Of a stretch of 64,000 nucleotides of DNA, positions 1 to 10,704 are shown piece by piece (the first letter of the stretch is position 1; the number at the start of each line of letters is the position of its first letter). The DNA is from Phlebopus portentosus. Taxonomy: Eukaryota > Basidiomycota > Agaricomycetes > Boletales > Boletinellaceae. The translations under genes and the position numbers were made by a program. The stretch covers positions 620,001-684,000 of the forward strand of contig JAYXKI010000010.1 of assembly GCA_037892935.1 (NCBI GenBank), written 5' to 3'. The notes under the pieces are model-generated. The model had not been told where the DNA came from and made no database searches. It worked only from the letters and a program-made list of their open reading frames with translations.

Positions 1-60
1 AGGACCCGAAGGAGAGTTGGTTCAATGCTGCGGTGTATCCTGTCGCCGTCTTACCGCAAG

Positions 61-264
61 CTATCCACCTGAATGAGCCGGGTCTGTAGTGCTTATCCGT
101 ATTGTCTTGGACTTGCCTGGCTGGTTGCATCCCGAATACATAGTGAACGAAGCTGTCCCGCTTGGATTCTGAATGTATCCTCCTTCAGCACACATCTCAA
201 GGCGAGCTGCTGCGACGAGAGCGAAGAAGCTTGAGAGCAGACCTAACGATACTACAGACGTCAT
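61..264 (-). CDS. Small secreted protein, possibly partial
   Basis: A reading frame of 67 residues starts at the ATG complementary to 262-264. The first ~20 residues form a classic signal peptide: a short polar start, then a Val/Leu/Ser/Phe-rich core ending in small residues around VAAA. The mature part is short and contains two cysteines (in EMCAEGG and SGCNQP). This looks like one of the many small secreted proteins of basidiomycetes. No family was recognised. A weak donor-like GTGGAT lies just before the stop at 61, so more exons may continue to the left of the window. An upstream in-frame Met would precede the signal peptide by 18 residues and is less likely. Confidence 0.45.
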   Translation of the reverse strand: MTSVVSLGLLSSFFALVAAARLEMCAEGGYIQNPSGTASFTMYSGCNQPGKSKTIRISTTDPAHSGG

Positions 265-786
265 GATGGACAGAAAATCGGATGGGGGATAGTGGTCAAT
301 GTAGAGCCTTTCGTTCAACGATTTGTTTTATATTGTCAAATCTGGCGGCCGTTCACGGATATATCGAAGATATTGCACTCCAGACCGGTCGGGGCAACCA
401 TGGCGCCTACGGTTATATGAGACAACGACAATATTCCTAGAGCAAATCGGCGTCTCGTAGAAATCTAACGACGCAGTTTCATCTGACCGTCTTTCGGAAA
501 TTTATGAATCGGATGAACCTTGGAAATAAATAAAACTCGCTACTGTTGTGGAGCTTTCCAGGCTGACTTTGAGAGCATCGGTCGATGCGAAAGCGAACAA
601 CACGCAGTGAATAGAGGCACATTATCAAATCTAGAAGCGACTTTTAATACCAGTCCCTTCAAGATACATCTGAACGCCATAGTGAGCGAGGAAACGCGTG
701 AGAGCTTTCCATGGTCCCGGCTGTATTTTATATCAATTGACAATAGTATTCACGAAGTCCGACCGAGGCATTCATCTCCGGCCACG
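265..786. other. Intergenic region, no gene seen
   Basis: About 520 bases between the small secreted protein and the 3' end of the M20 carboxypeptidase. A 97-codon plus-strand frame (520-813) overlaps the last exon of the peptidase and has no recognisable domain. It is taken as chance. Probably promoter of the left gene plus 3' UTR of the right one. Confidence 0.5.
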
Positions 787-3310
787 TTAATCAAGCAAAT
801 CCGTCTTGTCTGAATTCAAGATGAGCACGGTAAAGAATCGGATCAACTCCACAAAGCCTTCTGCGCGAACGGCTATAGCCACCGTCAGCTACACATATAT
901 TCAATTGAAATCGCAGCAGATCTGCATACCTTCGTTGACGGTGTGTGCTCCATTGTTCCTGTCCGAGGCGCCCAGGTGACCATATCGGAATATATGTTTC
1001 GTCAGATTCCAATAATATCTCGTGTCTATAAATAAACCATTTTAGTGGAAATATATTGAGGAATAAACTAAATTGAGATACCTGTATTCCCTAAACATAA
1101 TGAGTAATCAGCATGGAACATTCAGAATACGTAATAGATTCCTACCTAACGAAAGACCGGGAGCCACAAAATAAGTCTCATCTGATTTCGCGCATCTTTG
1201 ATTAGTCGTAAATGTGAAAAGAATACTCCCGGAGAGTAACTCCCAGGGACCATTCCCGAAGGTTGGGGTTACAGGAGCAGGATCGAGCGCACTGTCAAAC
1301 GCATCTGAGAGCACGAGTTGACCGAATGAATTTTTCAAAGGGTATGAGAGTCTGTCGTTTCCGAAGGCATCTACTGAAAGGTTGAACTTCTTTGCAAGAG
1401 GTGAGACGATGCTGGCAAATCTATCTTCCAGAATGGATACAGAACTTGGCGCGGAGCATCAGCGACCGGGGTATCGGGAAAGGATATCAACTGAAGTTAC
1501 TGACCTATAATCAGCTATGCGATGATTCACAATAGCATGCACCTGTTCTGGGAGCGCATTACTCTTAACTCCTCCATGAATGATGTCGACAGCTTGGGTA
1601 GTTCCTGTGCTAGGTCCATACTCAGGAAAGACCTTCTCCAGTTTAGTTTCCAGCTCGGCGAGTGCCTTGTCGTCGTTCAAAGAGGTCTTGACTAGCTTCC
1701 GAAGCGATGGAGATATTGACGGTGAGTGCTCGGCGAGGCACTGGACCTGTTGGTAGAAGGTGCCGTTTCTTCTCAAGTTTGTCGGATGCGGGTTCGCTTC
1801 GAGCTCAGTGATGAGACGAGAAAGCATTCCGATACTCTATAAAACACGATGTTCAATTTTGTATTTCTGCAATTCGGAAGGGAAGGGATCAATACTGTAT
1901 GCTTAGGAGGTCTACTTGAATGTCCACCGGGTGTAGACACCTGCATCCGGACATCCAGTTTTCCTTTCTCAGCCACTGCTGGAGTTGAGACTATCGCACC
2001 AAATCTTTCGGAATATCCACCTGCGAGTTCATTTCTTTAGTGAGACTTGATTCGAGTTAGAGAAGAGCTCTTCTGACCTCCTTCATCGATGAGAATAGAG
2101 AACGAATTCTCTCCATACACTTTGAGAAGATAGTCTCGGATAGCAGTTGCTCCCTAGGCAAATAAACAAAGGTCTGGACACTAGTGATTACTTCGGGAGC
2201 TCGTAGACAACTCACGTAGGCACCACCTCGTTCTTCATCTATACCCATCGCGAGTACGATAGACCGTTCAGGTTGGAAGCCAGCAGAAAGCAGAGTTTCA
2301 ACCGCGGTCCTGAATGAAGGGTTAACTTTCGATCACAATATATCTTTGTATCGTGTGAGCCGACTAACATGCTGGCAATCAACCCCGACTTATCATCACA
2401 GCTACCACGTCCCCAGATATATTCGCCTTTTTTCTAATAATTAGCAGAAGTTCACAATAAAGCCGAGATAGACTGGAAGCACCATCAAAGTAACCCGAAA
2501 AGGGAGGATGCACCCACTGCGATGCCGTCTCTGGTTCCACGGGGACAACATCTATTCAAATAATCAGTCTTGAGATTCCCATCCATACCGAGACAGCATG
2601 AAATTCATACCTTGATGCGACGTCAGCAAAATAGGTTTCAAAGACTCGTCGGATCCCTGCCAGTGAAATATCAAGGAGAATGAGTTGGCTTTGGAGACCG
2701 TAAGGTTCGAGTGCCTAAATCCGACTGAAGCTCAAAATTAATCCAGTTTCATTGAAGCAGAGAGACGGACATGAGAGGAAAGCGACTCTTCAAGTACGCG
2801 TGAAGTTCTTCAAATGGCTTCCACTGCTCTGGATCTTCGCCCGGAGGCTTCTCTTCGTCCTGAGTTTCTGTCCTATATTCATAACCATGACTGGAAGTAA
2901 GGATCCTATAAACCTATCCGAAGGAATCCCAAGACGCACGGTACACGGACTGCACCGCCAAGCGACTCATAGGTATGCAACCGGAAGTCGTCCGTACGGA
3001 ATAGATCGTCCAGTTCCTGGAAAAGTTCCTTGTGTGCGGACGGTTCCTTCGGTTCGACCTGAGGACAGACGGATGTCCCTTCTAAGATGTTGTCACTGAC
3101 TGAATCTCCATCGTCAAGCTTCAACTTGTTCGGGCCTAGAGCACTGCGGACATTGCTGCCCAAGACGTTCAAGAAGCAAGCAGATAGAATCGCTAAACCA
3201 ACAAGCCGAAGTCCAAGATTCCTTTTCTTGCCCGGTTCATTTGCATTGCACTCGTGCTCCGTCAAATTCGAATCAAGTAAGCCATGAGTACCTTTTGAGT
3301 CGACCATCAT
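787..3310 (-). CDS. M20 family carboxypeptidase (Gly-X carboxypeptidase / CPS1-like), copy 1
   Basis: A zinc carboxypeptidase of the yeast vacuolar CPS1 / PM20D1 group (peptidase family M20A). It has an N-terminal membrane anchor (roughly residues 30-50), then CPQVEP. Further along are LTSHQ joined across an intron to DVVPVEP, the metal motif WGRGSCDDKSG, DEERGG with catalytic and metal acids, STPGGHSS, EPAPVTP, NTDTRYYW and the terminal HTVNE histidine. The gene is split by many ~50 base introns. The end was found by joining a last exon that reads AFVELIRFF and stops at 787-789. A 9-nt exon at 1082-1090 is needed to read GNTD. The start is Met 3310, or Met 3307 next to it. All catalytic motifs seen are intact. 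Paralogue: the gene at 46024-48451. Confidence 0.88.
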
Positions 3311-3673
3311 AGTAGATCAGTATCAAGAGGACCTTGGCCATATATTATCAGTGAGCTCATGATAAGGCGAGCGCCGTGGATCTATATGACGTGCCGATGA
3401 GAAATTGGAAGATTCCAAGTTCGATCATCGACATTTTTAGCACCCGCGTTGTTTGTCCCTGTTTGTCTATCTACGAGGAGCAAGTGTGGTGGTATGGGCC
3501 TATGGGTAGAAAGTCTTTTACTTGATCTGGAGATGAAATAGAGACAGAAATAAAATACAGCTTTTTAGAGGAAAAATATATACAAGCGCCTGCTCTAGTA
3601 TCCAGTTGCAATACGTATTAAGTTAAGTAACGACAAAGAAACCTCCGTGACAGCAAACACAATACGGCGACGG
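3311..3673. other. Intergenic region upstream of the M20 carboxypeptidase
   Basis: About 360 bases between the start of the minus-strand peptidase and the 3' end of the kinesin gene, also on minus. It should hold the peptidase promoter and the kinesin 3' UTR. No open frame or repeat worth naming was seen. Confidence 0.5.
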
Positions 3674-6385
3674 TTAAGATGCCACCCTTGCCTGTCTCTT
3701 TGCTGTGCCCAAGGTTGTGTTGTTGACCTAAAATCAAACCATTGGTAAAAAGAAGAGGTGCAGAACGATGAATGATTCTGACCTTGGTCGCGAACCGAAG
3801 TGAGCAGAGGCTTTCGCCCATATGGGCAGCGAGTGGAGAAAGGTTAAGCACCATCTTTCCGGTAGTCAACAATTTGTACATGAGCTCAGTAGGTTGCAAA
3901 ACTCACGAGGGTCTTGGAGTTGCCGCTGAGCGAATTTTGAAGCAAATATGTGAGCTGAATATCAAGCTGTCAGCTTTGCTCTCGGACAATATCATGAAAA
4001 GCCCACCTTTGAGTTCCTATACGGAATATGCTTGTCCGCCTTATCGCCCTTCTCTCCCAAGGCAGCAATGACATCCGCCAGAGCACTCAAGCTCTTGTTA
4101 ATGTTCTGTGTCTCTTTTAACCGGTCTTTGTCGTTCGCAGCCCCACTACTATTCAAACGTTCCGAGCCAGCAAGATCAACGAGGTTCAGCGAACCTTCGC
4201 AAGTCTCACCGCTATCGTTTGATCCAGAAATTCGGAGCGTAAATACGGAGTGTGAACGAGAGGAACGCTCGTTCATCAAGGTCGCAGCTACTGTGCGACG
4301 TGATTGAGCCATTTGCAATAATGCACGGACTTGACTCGGAGATTTCAAGGGAGCTATGGTAACAAGTTAGCATGCGGGCGGAATAACAGTAGAGAGTGCT
4401 CACCGACTACGGCATCCGTCACTCTCGTAGATCCTTTTTCGTGCTTGATCTCGTGTTTCTTCTTGTCGAATTCACCCTTCCCAAGAAGGTCGTTGATAGT
4501 CTCGTTGTACTGCGAACAAGTGAGACTGCTGCTGTCCTAGTTTCGCTGCCTGTACACTCACAATCTCCAAGAATTGGCCATCCATTTTGTACTCCCAGCC
4601 TTTGCTCTTCAATTGTTCCGTAACACGGAAGACCTGTTCGACTGCGCGTGGGATCATACCAGCCGTCTCCTCATCCTGCGTCCTTCGACGTCAATGATTT
4701 TAGATCATTTGAGAATAAATGGACTTACCGATCCACCCTCCATAGTGTACGACTATCGAAAGTTATATAAGGAAGCGAACGAGAAGATATGATCAAAGTT
4801 TCTTACCTTCCCGCTTCCAGTCTGACCATAAGCGAAGATGCAAACGTTGTATCCGTCAGTGCAACTTTGCGCAAGTTGCGATATCTCCTCGAAAATTTCT
4901 GACTGAGAGCAATGAGGTTCAAAGACCTGAGGGTCTCACAAATCAGTATCTATTAACGAGAAAGTGGAAAATGCCTCTTACGCGGTCGAAGCTAAAGTTC
5001 CATGTCTCCTTTCGTTCCTGCCCTGTCGCACTTTCCGTGCTTGAGCTGAGGGCAATCTCTTTATGGTCTTTCCGATCAGGATACTCCATGCGTGCCATAC
5101 ATGCCGCCTTTAATGCTTCCGGATCATCAGATGACGGACCTCCGATGGTTGATCGGCTCAAACTTGACTGAATCTCAGACGGTAAAATTGGCCGGACTCG
5201 GCAGAACACTCGGATATTGCCCTTCAACTCTTGAATCGTGTTGTGTAGACGTCGACGCGTCATCTCAGCGTCTCGAACTTCCTCCTCCAGTTCCTCGACC
5301 ATCTTCCTGGCATTCTCGAGTTGAAGACGGAGCTCCGCTGCATCTTGTGCTCTACAATCCAATGTAGACTTGAGTGCCGAGAGTTGAGCCTCTAACGCGC
5401 TGTTTTGGGCGGAAAGTGTGATATGTGCGGTTGACTGATGCGCAACGGTCGCTTTAAGTGACGTTACGGCCTCGCGCTCCCGCTCTAAATCTTCTTGAGT
5501 ACAACGTAACTCCTCTTTCGTTTCACGAAGCTCTCTTTCCTTTTTCCGTAGGCTCTCATCCAGTTCATCGATTTCTCGAGCATGTCTTCGTTTCATATCC
5601 TCAATCTGACCAGAGGCATTAACGAGCTCCCTCCGCTGAGTGACTTCCTGATTACGTGCTTCTGCAAGCTCCTGCGATAGAGTGAGATGATTGGCTTGTA
5701 GCTCCGCCACCTTGGCACGTTCTGCCTCCATTTCAGCTGCGACTCGTGCAGCATCTGCAGCCCGAGCAGTTTCGATAGCAGATACTTTGTTCTGCAAGGT
5801 GTTGAATTGTTGGTTGTTGACAGCAGCAGAAGCGCGAGTGACGGGACCTGGTCGAACAGGGCCGCCCCTTGCCGACGGGGCACGGCCCCGTGCAGCGGTA
5901 GTGGATGTCGCTGCATTACGAGGTTGGACGGCACTCTTTGCAGGTGCGCTCGTCGCACGAGTCCTGGGTGGCGGTCGGCCAGTAGGAGGTTTACCACGCA
6001 TAGGCGCGGTGCTCCCGCTCGCTTGACGATTTCGTGGCATGCTCGTGCCTGTTGCCGCCGTCGTCGCCGATGCCGTCCTCATAGGCCTCACGGGCCTTAC
6101 CGGTCCCCCTGTCCCATTCTTCCCAGGACCACCAGAGATCGCAGGTAACTTTCGAGGCTGGTCCATCGCCTCCTTCGCCTCGTCATCATCTTCGTCTCTA
6201 TTCTTTCTCTTCAACGTGTTGGTGTTTAGGTTCGCCATCGCTGTTCTCTGTCGAGTCGCCACGTTGTTGATCGATTTGTGTGGTAGAAGCTTAGGCACAG
6301 GTAAGCTCGAGGTCGAGGTCGAGGTTGTGAGCTTTGGCAAGCCCGATGTAGTCGAGGTCGCGTTTGAAGGAACCAAACGCGACAT
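3674..6385 (-). CDS. Kinesin-14 (C-terminal motor, KAR3/ncd type)
   Basis: A minus-end-directed microtubule motor of the kinesin-14 family, expected to act in spindle assembly and nuclear movement. The N-terminal ~200 residues are basic and Ser/Thr/Pro/Ala-rich (likely microtubule-binding tail). A long coiled coil follows (about residues 205-390), then the neck leading to [13 protein letters not shown] and the motor. Motor motifs, split by introns: P-loop AYGQTGSGK, switch I NERSSRSH, switch II DLAGSE, and NKSLSAL. The motor at the C-terminus defines the class. The last exon reads [11 protein letters not shown] and stops at 3674. The chosen start (MSRLVPSN at 6383-6385) gives a normal tail. 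An upstream Met at 6454 would add a hydrophobic stretch unlike the family. The gene shares a 168 base divergent promoter with the phosphatase at 6554. Confidence 0.93.
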
Positions 6386-6553
6386 GATTCTCTTAAGTAA
6401 GAAACGGGAAAGGCGATCAGTGATCAAGGAAAGTGAAACAAAATAAAAAACCAACCTTTCTTTGTGGCTACGACGCGTCGTTTGTCACATGTCACGTGCT
6501 CGCGTCAACAAATCCCTTGTCGATCATTCTAGCATCTCTATTAATCCATCATC
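6386..6553. promoter_or_regulatory. Divergent promoter, kinesin-14 / dual-specificity phosphatase
   Basis: Only 168 bases separate the two start codons, so both promoters must lie here. The stretch contains a CACGTG E-box core near 6493 next to GTCACATG. Recognition is by layout and motif only. Confidence 0.4.
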
Positions 6554-7253
6554 ATGTCGACATCAAAAAGGAAACGGCTCGCCCAAGCGGCTCGTCGGGC
6601 TGCTATAAATCTCTCAAAAGAACAAGGAAAGCCCATTACTCTCGCAGGTCTCGCTCGAACTCAAGCTGCACCATCGGCTCAATCGCACGGTCCCTCTGAA
6701 ATCATTCCAAGGCTTTATCTGGGCGATTACTGGGATGCTTGCAACGAAGCACAGCTCCGATCTTTGGGTGTGACACATATCCTATCTCTCATAGAGACTA
6801 GCCCACATTTTGCCTTTGCGGAAGAATATCGAGCGTCCTTGAAGACGATGCATGTTCCTCTCCGAGATAATTTTAGGACCAATATCGCTAAACACTTGGA
6901 TCGTACGACAGAATTCATTCAAAAGGCATTGAAAGATCCTTCTTCTGTCGTCTTGGCGAGTACTCCTATGCTTATTACCCTAACTGATATGTATAGTACT
7001 CATTACAGTGCTGTGTATGTTACATCAGGTTCACTGCTTACAGGGCGTAAGCCGCAGCCCTACAGTCATCGCAGGGTACCTCCTCGCCACTTCTACCGAC
7101 TTCAACTCCGCAGAATCCGTTTTGCGCTTCCTCAAAGAAAAACGTTGTACTGTTTCTCCGAACCTGGCCTTCGTGAGCCAACTGAATGACTATGCAACAA
7201 TCTGTCGAGAGAGGCGAGGATCGAAACCGACATGGAGTCTGGTGCAAAAATAA
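6554..7253 (+). CDS. Dual-specificity protein phosphatase
   Basis: A DSP-type protein tyrosine phosphatase that should remove phosphate from Tyr and Ser/Thr. The N-terminus is basic (TSKRKRLAQAARR). The fold starts at EIIPRLYLGDYWDA, continues through GVTHILSL, and has the general-acid loop region VPLRDN. The catalytic signature HCLQGVSRS (HCx5RS) lies after one intron whose donor is the GT at about 6960 and whose acceptor is near 7007. The C-terminus ends at 7253. Protein length is about 210 residues, normal for a small atypical DSP. No CH2, MAP-kinase-binding or membrane segment is seen. The exact acceptor was not settled: one choice restores the frame but inserts a few residues before VHC. 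Substrate unknown. Confidence 0.85.
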
Positions 7254-7533
7254 TGACGAACCCGAATCGGATCGAATCTGATTTGTACAATTTAGTACAA
7301 TCCATCCCAGACGTTAGCTAGTGCTAATAATTTCCATGTCAGAACACGAGCCACACGAATAATCAATAAAAAAATCAAGAGCACGATAATGAAATCAAGG
7401 CACGAAAGCAGTGCAAAGCAATGTTATAGCAAAACAACGGGCACGAGAGCATAACCAAAACACCAAACAATAAAGGTCAAGAAACGAGAGTAGCAGTGCA
7501 TAAGTAGCATTCATAACAGAGATCGTCACAGTC

Positions 7534-8664
7534 CTACCTCCCAGACAGCAGCGCTTCTCGCACCGTACTTCGCTCAGCGAGCACCGCAAGGATCTGCCAC
7601 CTTGGGTCCTCGGTATGGCGCTCCTTCAGTGGTACTTGGCCATAGTGCCTTGAATCGCCTGAACCCTCTGCTATGAGCCGCGTAGCCGCCGCGGATTGGT
7701 AGGGAAGGACAGCAGGCCGCACAGTGAGGAGAGACTCGAAGGCCGACGTCGTGAGAACGCGTGTTGAGGCTTGAGAGGGCATTTTGGCTAGCTGAATTGA
7801 TGTGATTGCACGCGAAGTCGAAGTCAAGGCGAGGGCTTGCGCAATCATCTGTTTCAGCTTTGCCTGAATACACCATTTGATCAGAATAAGTCCCTAAGTT
7901 CAAACAAGAGACAATCGTACACACCTCGCAGGCCGTTAGCATAAGCTTGGCAACGGTTGTCGTAGGCATCTTTAAGTCATGCTGGGCGCAGATCAGCGCC
8001 ACTCGTTCCGATACATGCTGTAACGTAGGTGCTCTTGTCACCGACGTAAGATGAACGGGAGTGTATGTTCCAGGCTGCTCTGATATCTTCTCAGCTTTGA
8101 GAGAAGCGTCCATATCCTCATAAGACCGACCTTTACTATCGAGCAAGGGCTGTATGCCCCTTTCCTGAGCTATTTCATCCTGCGTATGTTTCTGCCGCCT
8201 CTCTCCCGTACGGGCCATAGCTTCCAGAGCTTTCACGCGCTCACGCTCTCTTTTGCCCATGCCTACTGTCCACATCTTCAGACGAGTGGAATGGGCAGCT
8301 GCAGAGTCACCTTCTGCATCTGCATTTGTCGTTGTTCTCCGTCTTTTACGGAGTGGCTTGCCCGGTGCATCGGGCGGAGGGGTCGGAGGAGCATGGTGTA
8401 GTGACGAGCCAAGGACAGAGACGATGAGAGAGTTATGCAGTTGAACTGAAAGATTACTTTAGTTTAATACTTAGTCTAGAGTTACGAAGCAATGTCGGAC
8501 TCACCGAGATGAGGAGTATTCACAGCCTCGCGAATGATCTCCTCGTATTCAACTCTCGAAATCTTGCCACCCAGATACGCACTGAGCGTCTCCCAGTAGT
8601 GTGACGACTTGTCGCCGAGGGCAGCTGTAAGCTCGTCTCGGATTGCAGGCGGTGGGCTCGTCAT
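7534..8664 (-). CDS. HFI1: SAGA complex subunit Ada1/Hfi1 (SAGA-Tad1 family)
   Basis: A structural subunit of the SAGA histone-acetylation co-activator, working in the nucleus with TAFs and Spt proteins. Exon 1 carries the Tad1-family N-terminus (LGDKSSHYWETLSAYLGGK, then RVEYEEIIREAV). A clean phase-1 intron (about 8449-8504) joins it to VQLHNSLIVSVLGSS. A Pro-rich and basic linker with KPLRKRRRT follows (probable nuclear signal). The C-terminal histone-fold-like part is around residues 190-260 (LQHVSERVALICAQHDL). The last exon after an intron near 7866-7923 ends at 7534. The length of about 335-340 residues fits fungal Ada1. It is divergent from Med4 with 177 bases between start codons. 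Confidence 0.82.
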
Positions 8665-8841
8665 CGTCCACCTGGTGAGCCCCGTTGGCTAATGTGGCCA
8701 AAGGTGGGAGTAAGGTTCAAGTCAAGACCCAAGAGCGTCGATCCTGCGAGCGAACGGAATGCTTACGTACGCGCAATTTTTTTTATCGCGTTTTCTCCTC
8801 TCCAAACTTTGACGCGTCTTTATTCTTGTGTTCCTTCCACT
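8665..8841. promoter_or_regulatory. Divergent promoter, Ada1 / Med4
   Basis: 177 bases separate the start codons of two Pol II co-activator subunits read in opposite directions. The stretch before Med4 is T- and C-rich, as is common at fungal start sites. No clear TATA box was found. Confidence 0.4.
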
Positions 8842-9710
8842 ATGTCAAGTAATCCATTACAAGCAGGCCCATCCCGACTGGTACCCTTTGGTCAAGTTTC
8901 TGAACCACCCCAATCTATGACAGACGCCTTTCTTGGCCCTCTCGACAAACTCCAAAAGCTTTCACAAACACTGTTTCTGGCACTATCCCCTTCATCAACG
9001 AAGCCGCCTCCCCCGCCACCTATAGAAGCGTTCATTGAAGCGGATGCAGAATTAGCTGCCGTTCTACAGCAAGCGCGTATACATCAATATAAACAACGAA
9101 GGATTGAGAGTCTTTCAGCTGAAGTGCTTAACCTTGAGGGGCGTCTTAGAGAGATGGCAGCTGAACTGGAAAGAGGGAAGAGAGAACTTGAGGAGATGAT
9201 TGAGGAAGGCGATGAATGCGTTATGGCCATCGAGAAAGCCAAAGAAGGTACGCAGGTCGTTCATACGCTATTCTATGCGTGTCGCTGAACGGGATTTTTT
9301 TTTCTTTAGCCGCACTTCCGTACCCAGAGTTACTTGCGTATGCACAGAGCCTCAGTGCATTCACATCTGCACCACCTCACATGCCGGATATGACTCTTCC
9401 CGGACAGCCTCCTCCACCATTGTTCTTCCCTCCATTCCCGAACGAAGAGAAGATGCGACGAGGGCATCTCAACGCGGAAGAGCCACTTGGCTTGCTGGGC
9501 GAGACGCACTCCGTTGGACGAGGTCAGTTGCATCGGTTCTTCTGAATATAACAATGCTCATATATGTATTCTTTTAAAGCGCCAAGTTTATCACCGGAAA
9601 AGCCTGAAGTTCACGGACCGGTACCACTGCCTGGTTACCCCTACAGACTGGATCATCCACCACAGCAAGAGGTCTTCGACTTGGATCTAGATCTGAACCC
9701 TGACATCTAA
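8842..9710 (+). CDS. MED4: Mediator complex subunit 4 (Med4)
   Basis: A subunit of the Mediator middle module that links activators to RNA polymerase II. The N-terminal part has FLGPLDKLQKLSQTLF, then a Pro run, then a coiled coil (about residues 75-130) rich in Glu, Arg and Leu. After an intron comes the family signature LPYPELLAYAQSLSAFTSAP, followed by PNEEKMRRGHL. A second intron leads to a C-terminal acidic tail ending LDLDLNPDI. Start chosen at MSSNPLQ (8842-8844): the upstream in-frame Met lies in the promoter. About 250 residues, normal for fungal Med4. The convergent neighbour begins its 3' end only about 15 bases downstream, so the two 3' UTRs must overlap. Confidence 0.87.
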
Positions 9711-9725
9711 ACGTTGCAAATATAC

Positions 9726-10394
9726 TTATTTTGCTTCACTCAGTTTCTCCAAACGACTTTGTGCGATCTCCCGTATGGCAAGTATAGCCCTTTCCACCTC
9801 CTTGCTCCAAGCATCACTGTTCTTAAACTGTGGCTGTATCTCTTCGAGTCCATAAGCCTCGTAGGTACCAGGCAAAACATCCTCTTCACGGAGCTTATCC
9901 TCCAGTTCATCCCGAATCTGGGCGCGTGTCCGCCCATTGACGAACGTGATGTATATCAGGCCAGGATATCGAGCCTCGTATGCTGCGTTCAAACGTGCAA
10001 GACGTCTGAGGACGTCGGGTGGTGTAGGCGTTACATCCGAGGAGGTAGAGGCGCTCTGACCTTGCTCAGCAGCGCTCATAGCGCTTAACCCTTTCACCTC
10101 TCCGATTCGAGGATGCGCACCAATAAAGAAGGCCTTTTCGTCGTCTGGTAGTGAGGATACGAGCTCGATTACCTTATCGATGAGGATTGCATAATTCCCT
10201 GGTAATTCTCTTTCGTCAGACGGATTGCGAATGCGTTCGAGGAGGGCGGGGACAATGTTCTTGGATAATGTAGTCGAAGGTTCGAAGACTAGTGAGAGGA
10301 CATCTGATAACTGCTTGTACGCAGTTTCGGAATTCGAGTGTGTCGATCGGATAAATTGGATGAAGCCAGGAAACGGTGGCAGCTGCGTGGACAT
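9726..10394 (-). CDS. OHCU decarboxylase (uric acid degradation)
   Basis: 2-oxo-4-hydroxy-4-carboxy-5-ureidoimidazoline decarboxylase, the last step from urate to (S)-allantoin after urate oxidase and HIU hydrolase. An uninterrupted frame of 222 residues covers the whole family. The catalytic histidine motif FIGAHPRIGE is near residue 92-101. SAAEQ follows in the middle, then LNAAYEARYPGLIYITFVNG and RTRAQIRDELEDKL. A Ser/Thr/Pro-rich insert sits around residues 110-125. The C-terminal helix extends beyond bacterial versions. No intron, no obvious peroxisomal targeting signal at the C-terminus (ends SEAK). Divergent from the oxidoreductase at 10705. Confidence 0.92.
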   Translation of the reverse strand: MSTQLPPFPGFIQFIRSTHSNSETAYKQLSDVLSLVFEPSTTLSKNIVPALLERIRNPSDERELPGNYAILIDKVIELVSSLPDDEKAFFIGAHPRIGEVKGLSAMSAAEQGQSASTSSDVTPTPPDVLRRLARLNAAYEARYPGLIYITFVNGRTRAQIRDELEDKLREEDVLPGTYEAYGLEEIQPQFKNSDAWSKEVERAILAIREIAQSRLEKLSEAK

Positions 10395-10704
10395 TTTGTG
10401 TACCTGTTTCTGACTCAGCTGGGGTCGTTTTGAATAGACTACGGTCCACTGTCACCGACGTTTGAATTCGAGTACATCACGGTATAATCCGTGTCACGAC
10501 GCGGGACGTAAAAATCGAAATGAAGGATAGATAAAGGCCCGACGCTGATCCCACTGCGGACTGGACTGGTGTGGGCCGGGCTCAATTACCGCCGCACGTG
10601 ATCTTCTATACGCATATATATGAAAGAAAACTTCGCGGACGAAACTGACGTCGTTAGAAGGACCAATTCTCACCCTGACTGGGACTGGCTGATAGCCGAG
10701 AACT
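10395..10704. promoter_or_regulatory. Divergent promoter, OHCU decarboxylase / oxidoreductase
   Basis: 310 bases between start codons. It holds a CACGTGA core near 10596 and a TATA-like CATATATATG near 10613-10622, about 85 bases upstream of the oxidoreductase start. No open frame of interest. Confidence 0.4.

Noticed and set aside
520..813. 97-codon plus frame near the left edge
   Set aside because: Overlaps the last M20 exon, low-information composition, no recognised start context.
5593..6446. Long plus-strand and alternative-frame readings of 110-135 codons opposite the kinesin tail
   Set aside because: They are Arg/Ala/Gly-rich mirror readings of the Ser/Pro/Arg-coding kinesin tail, with no own domain.
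9200..9577. Read-through frame after the first Med4 exon
   Set aside because: Reads through a clear intron; the spliced frame gives the conserved Med4 signature.
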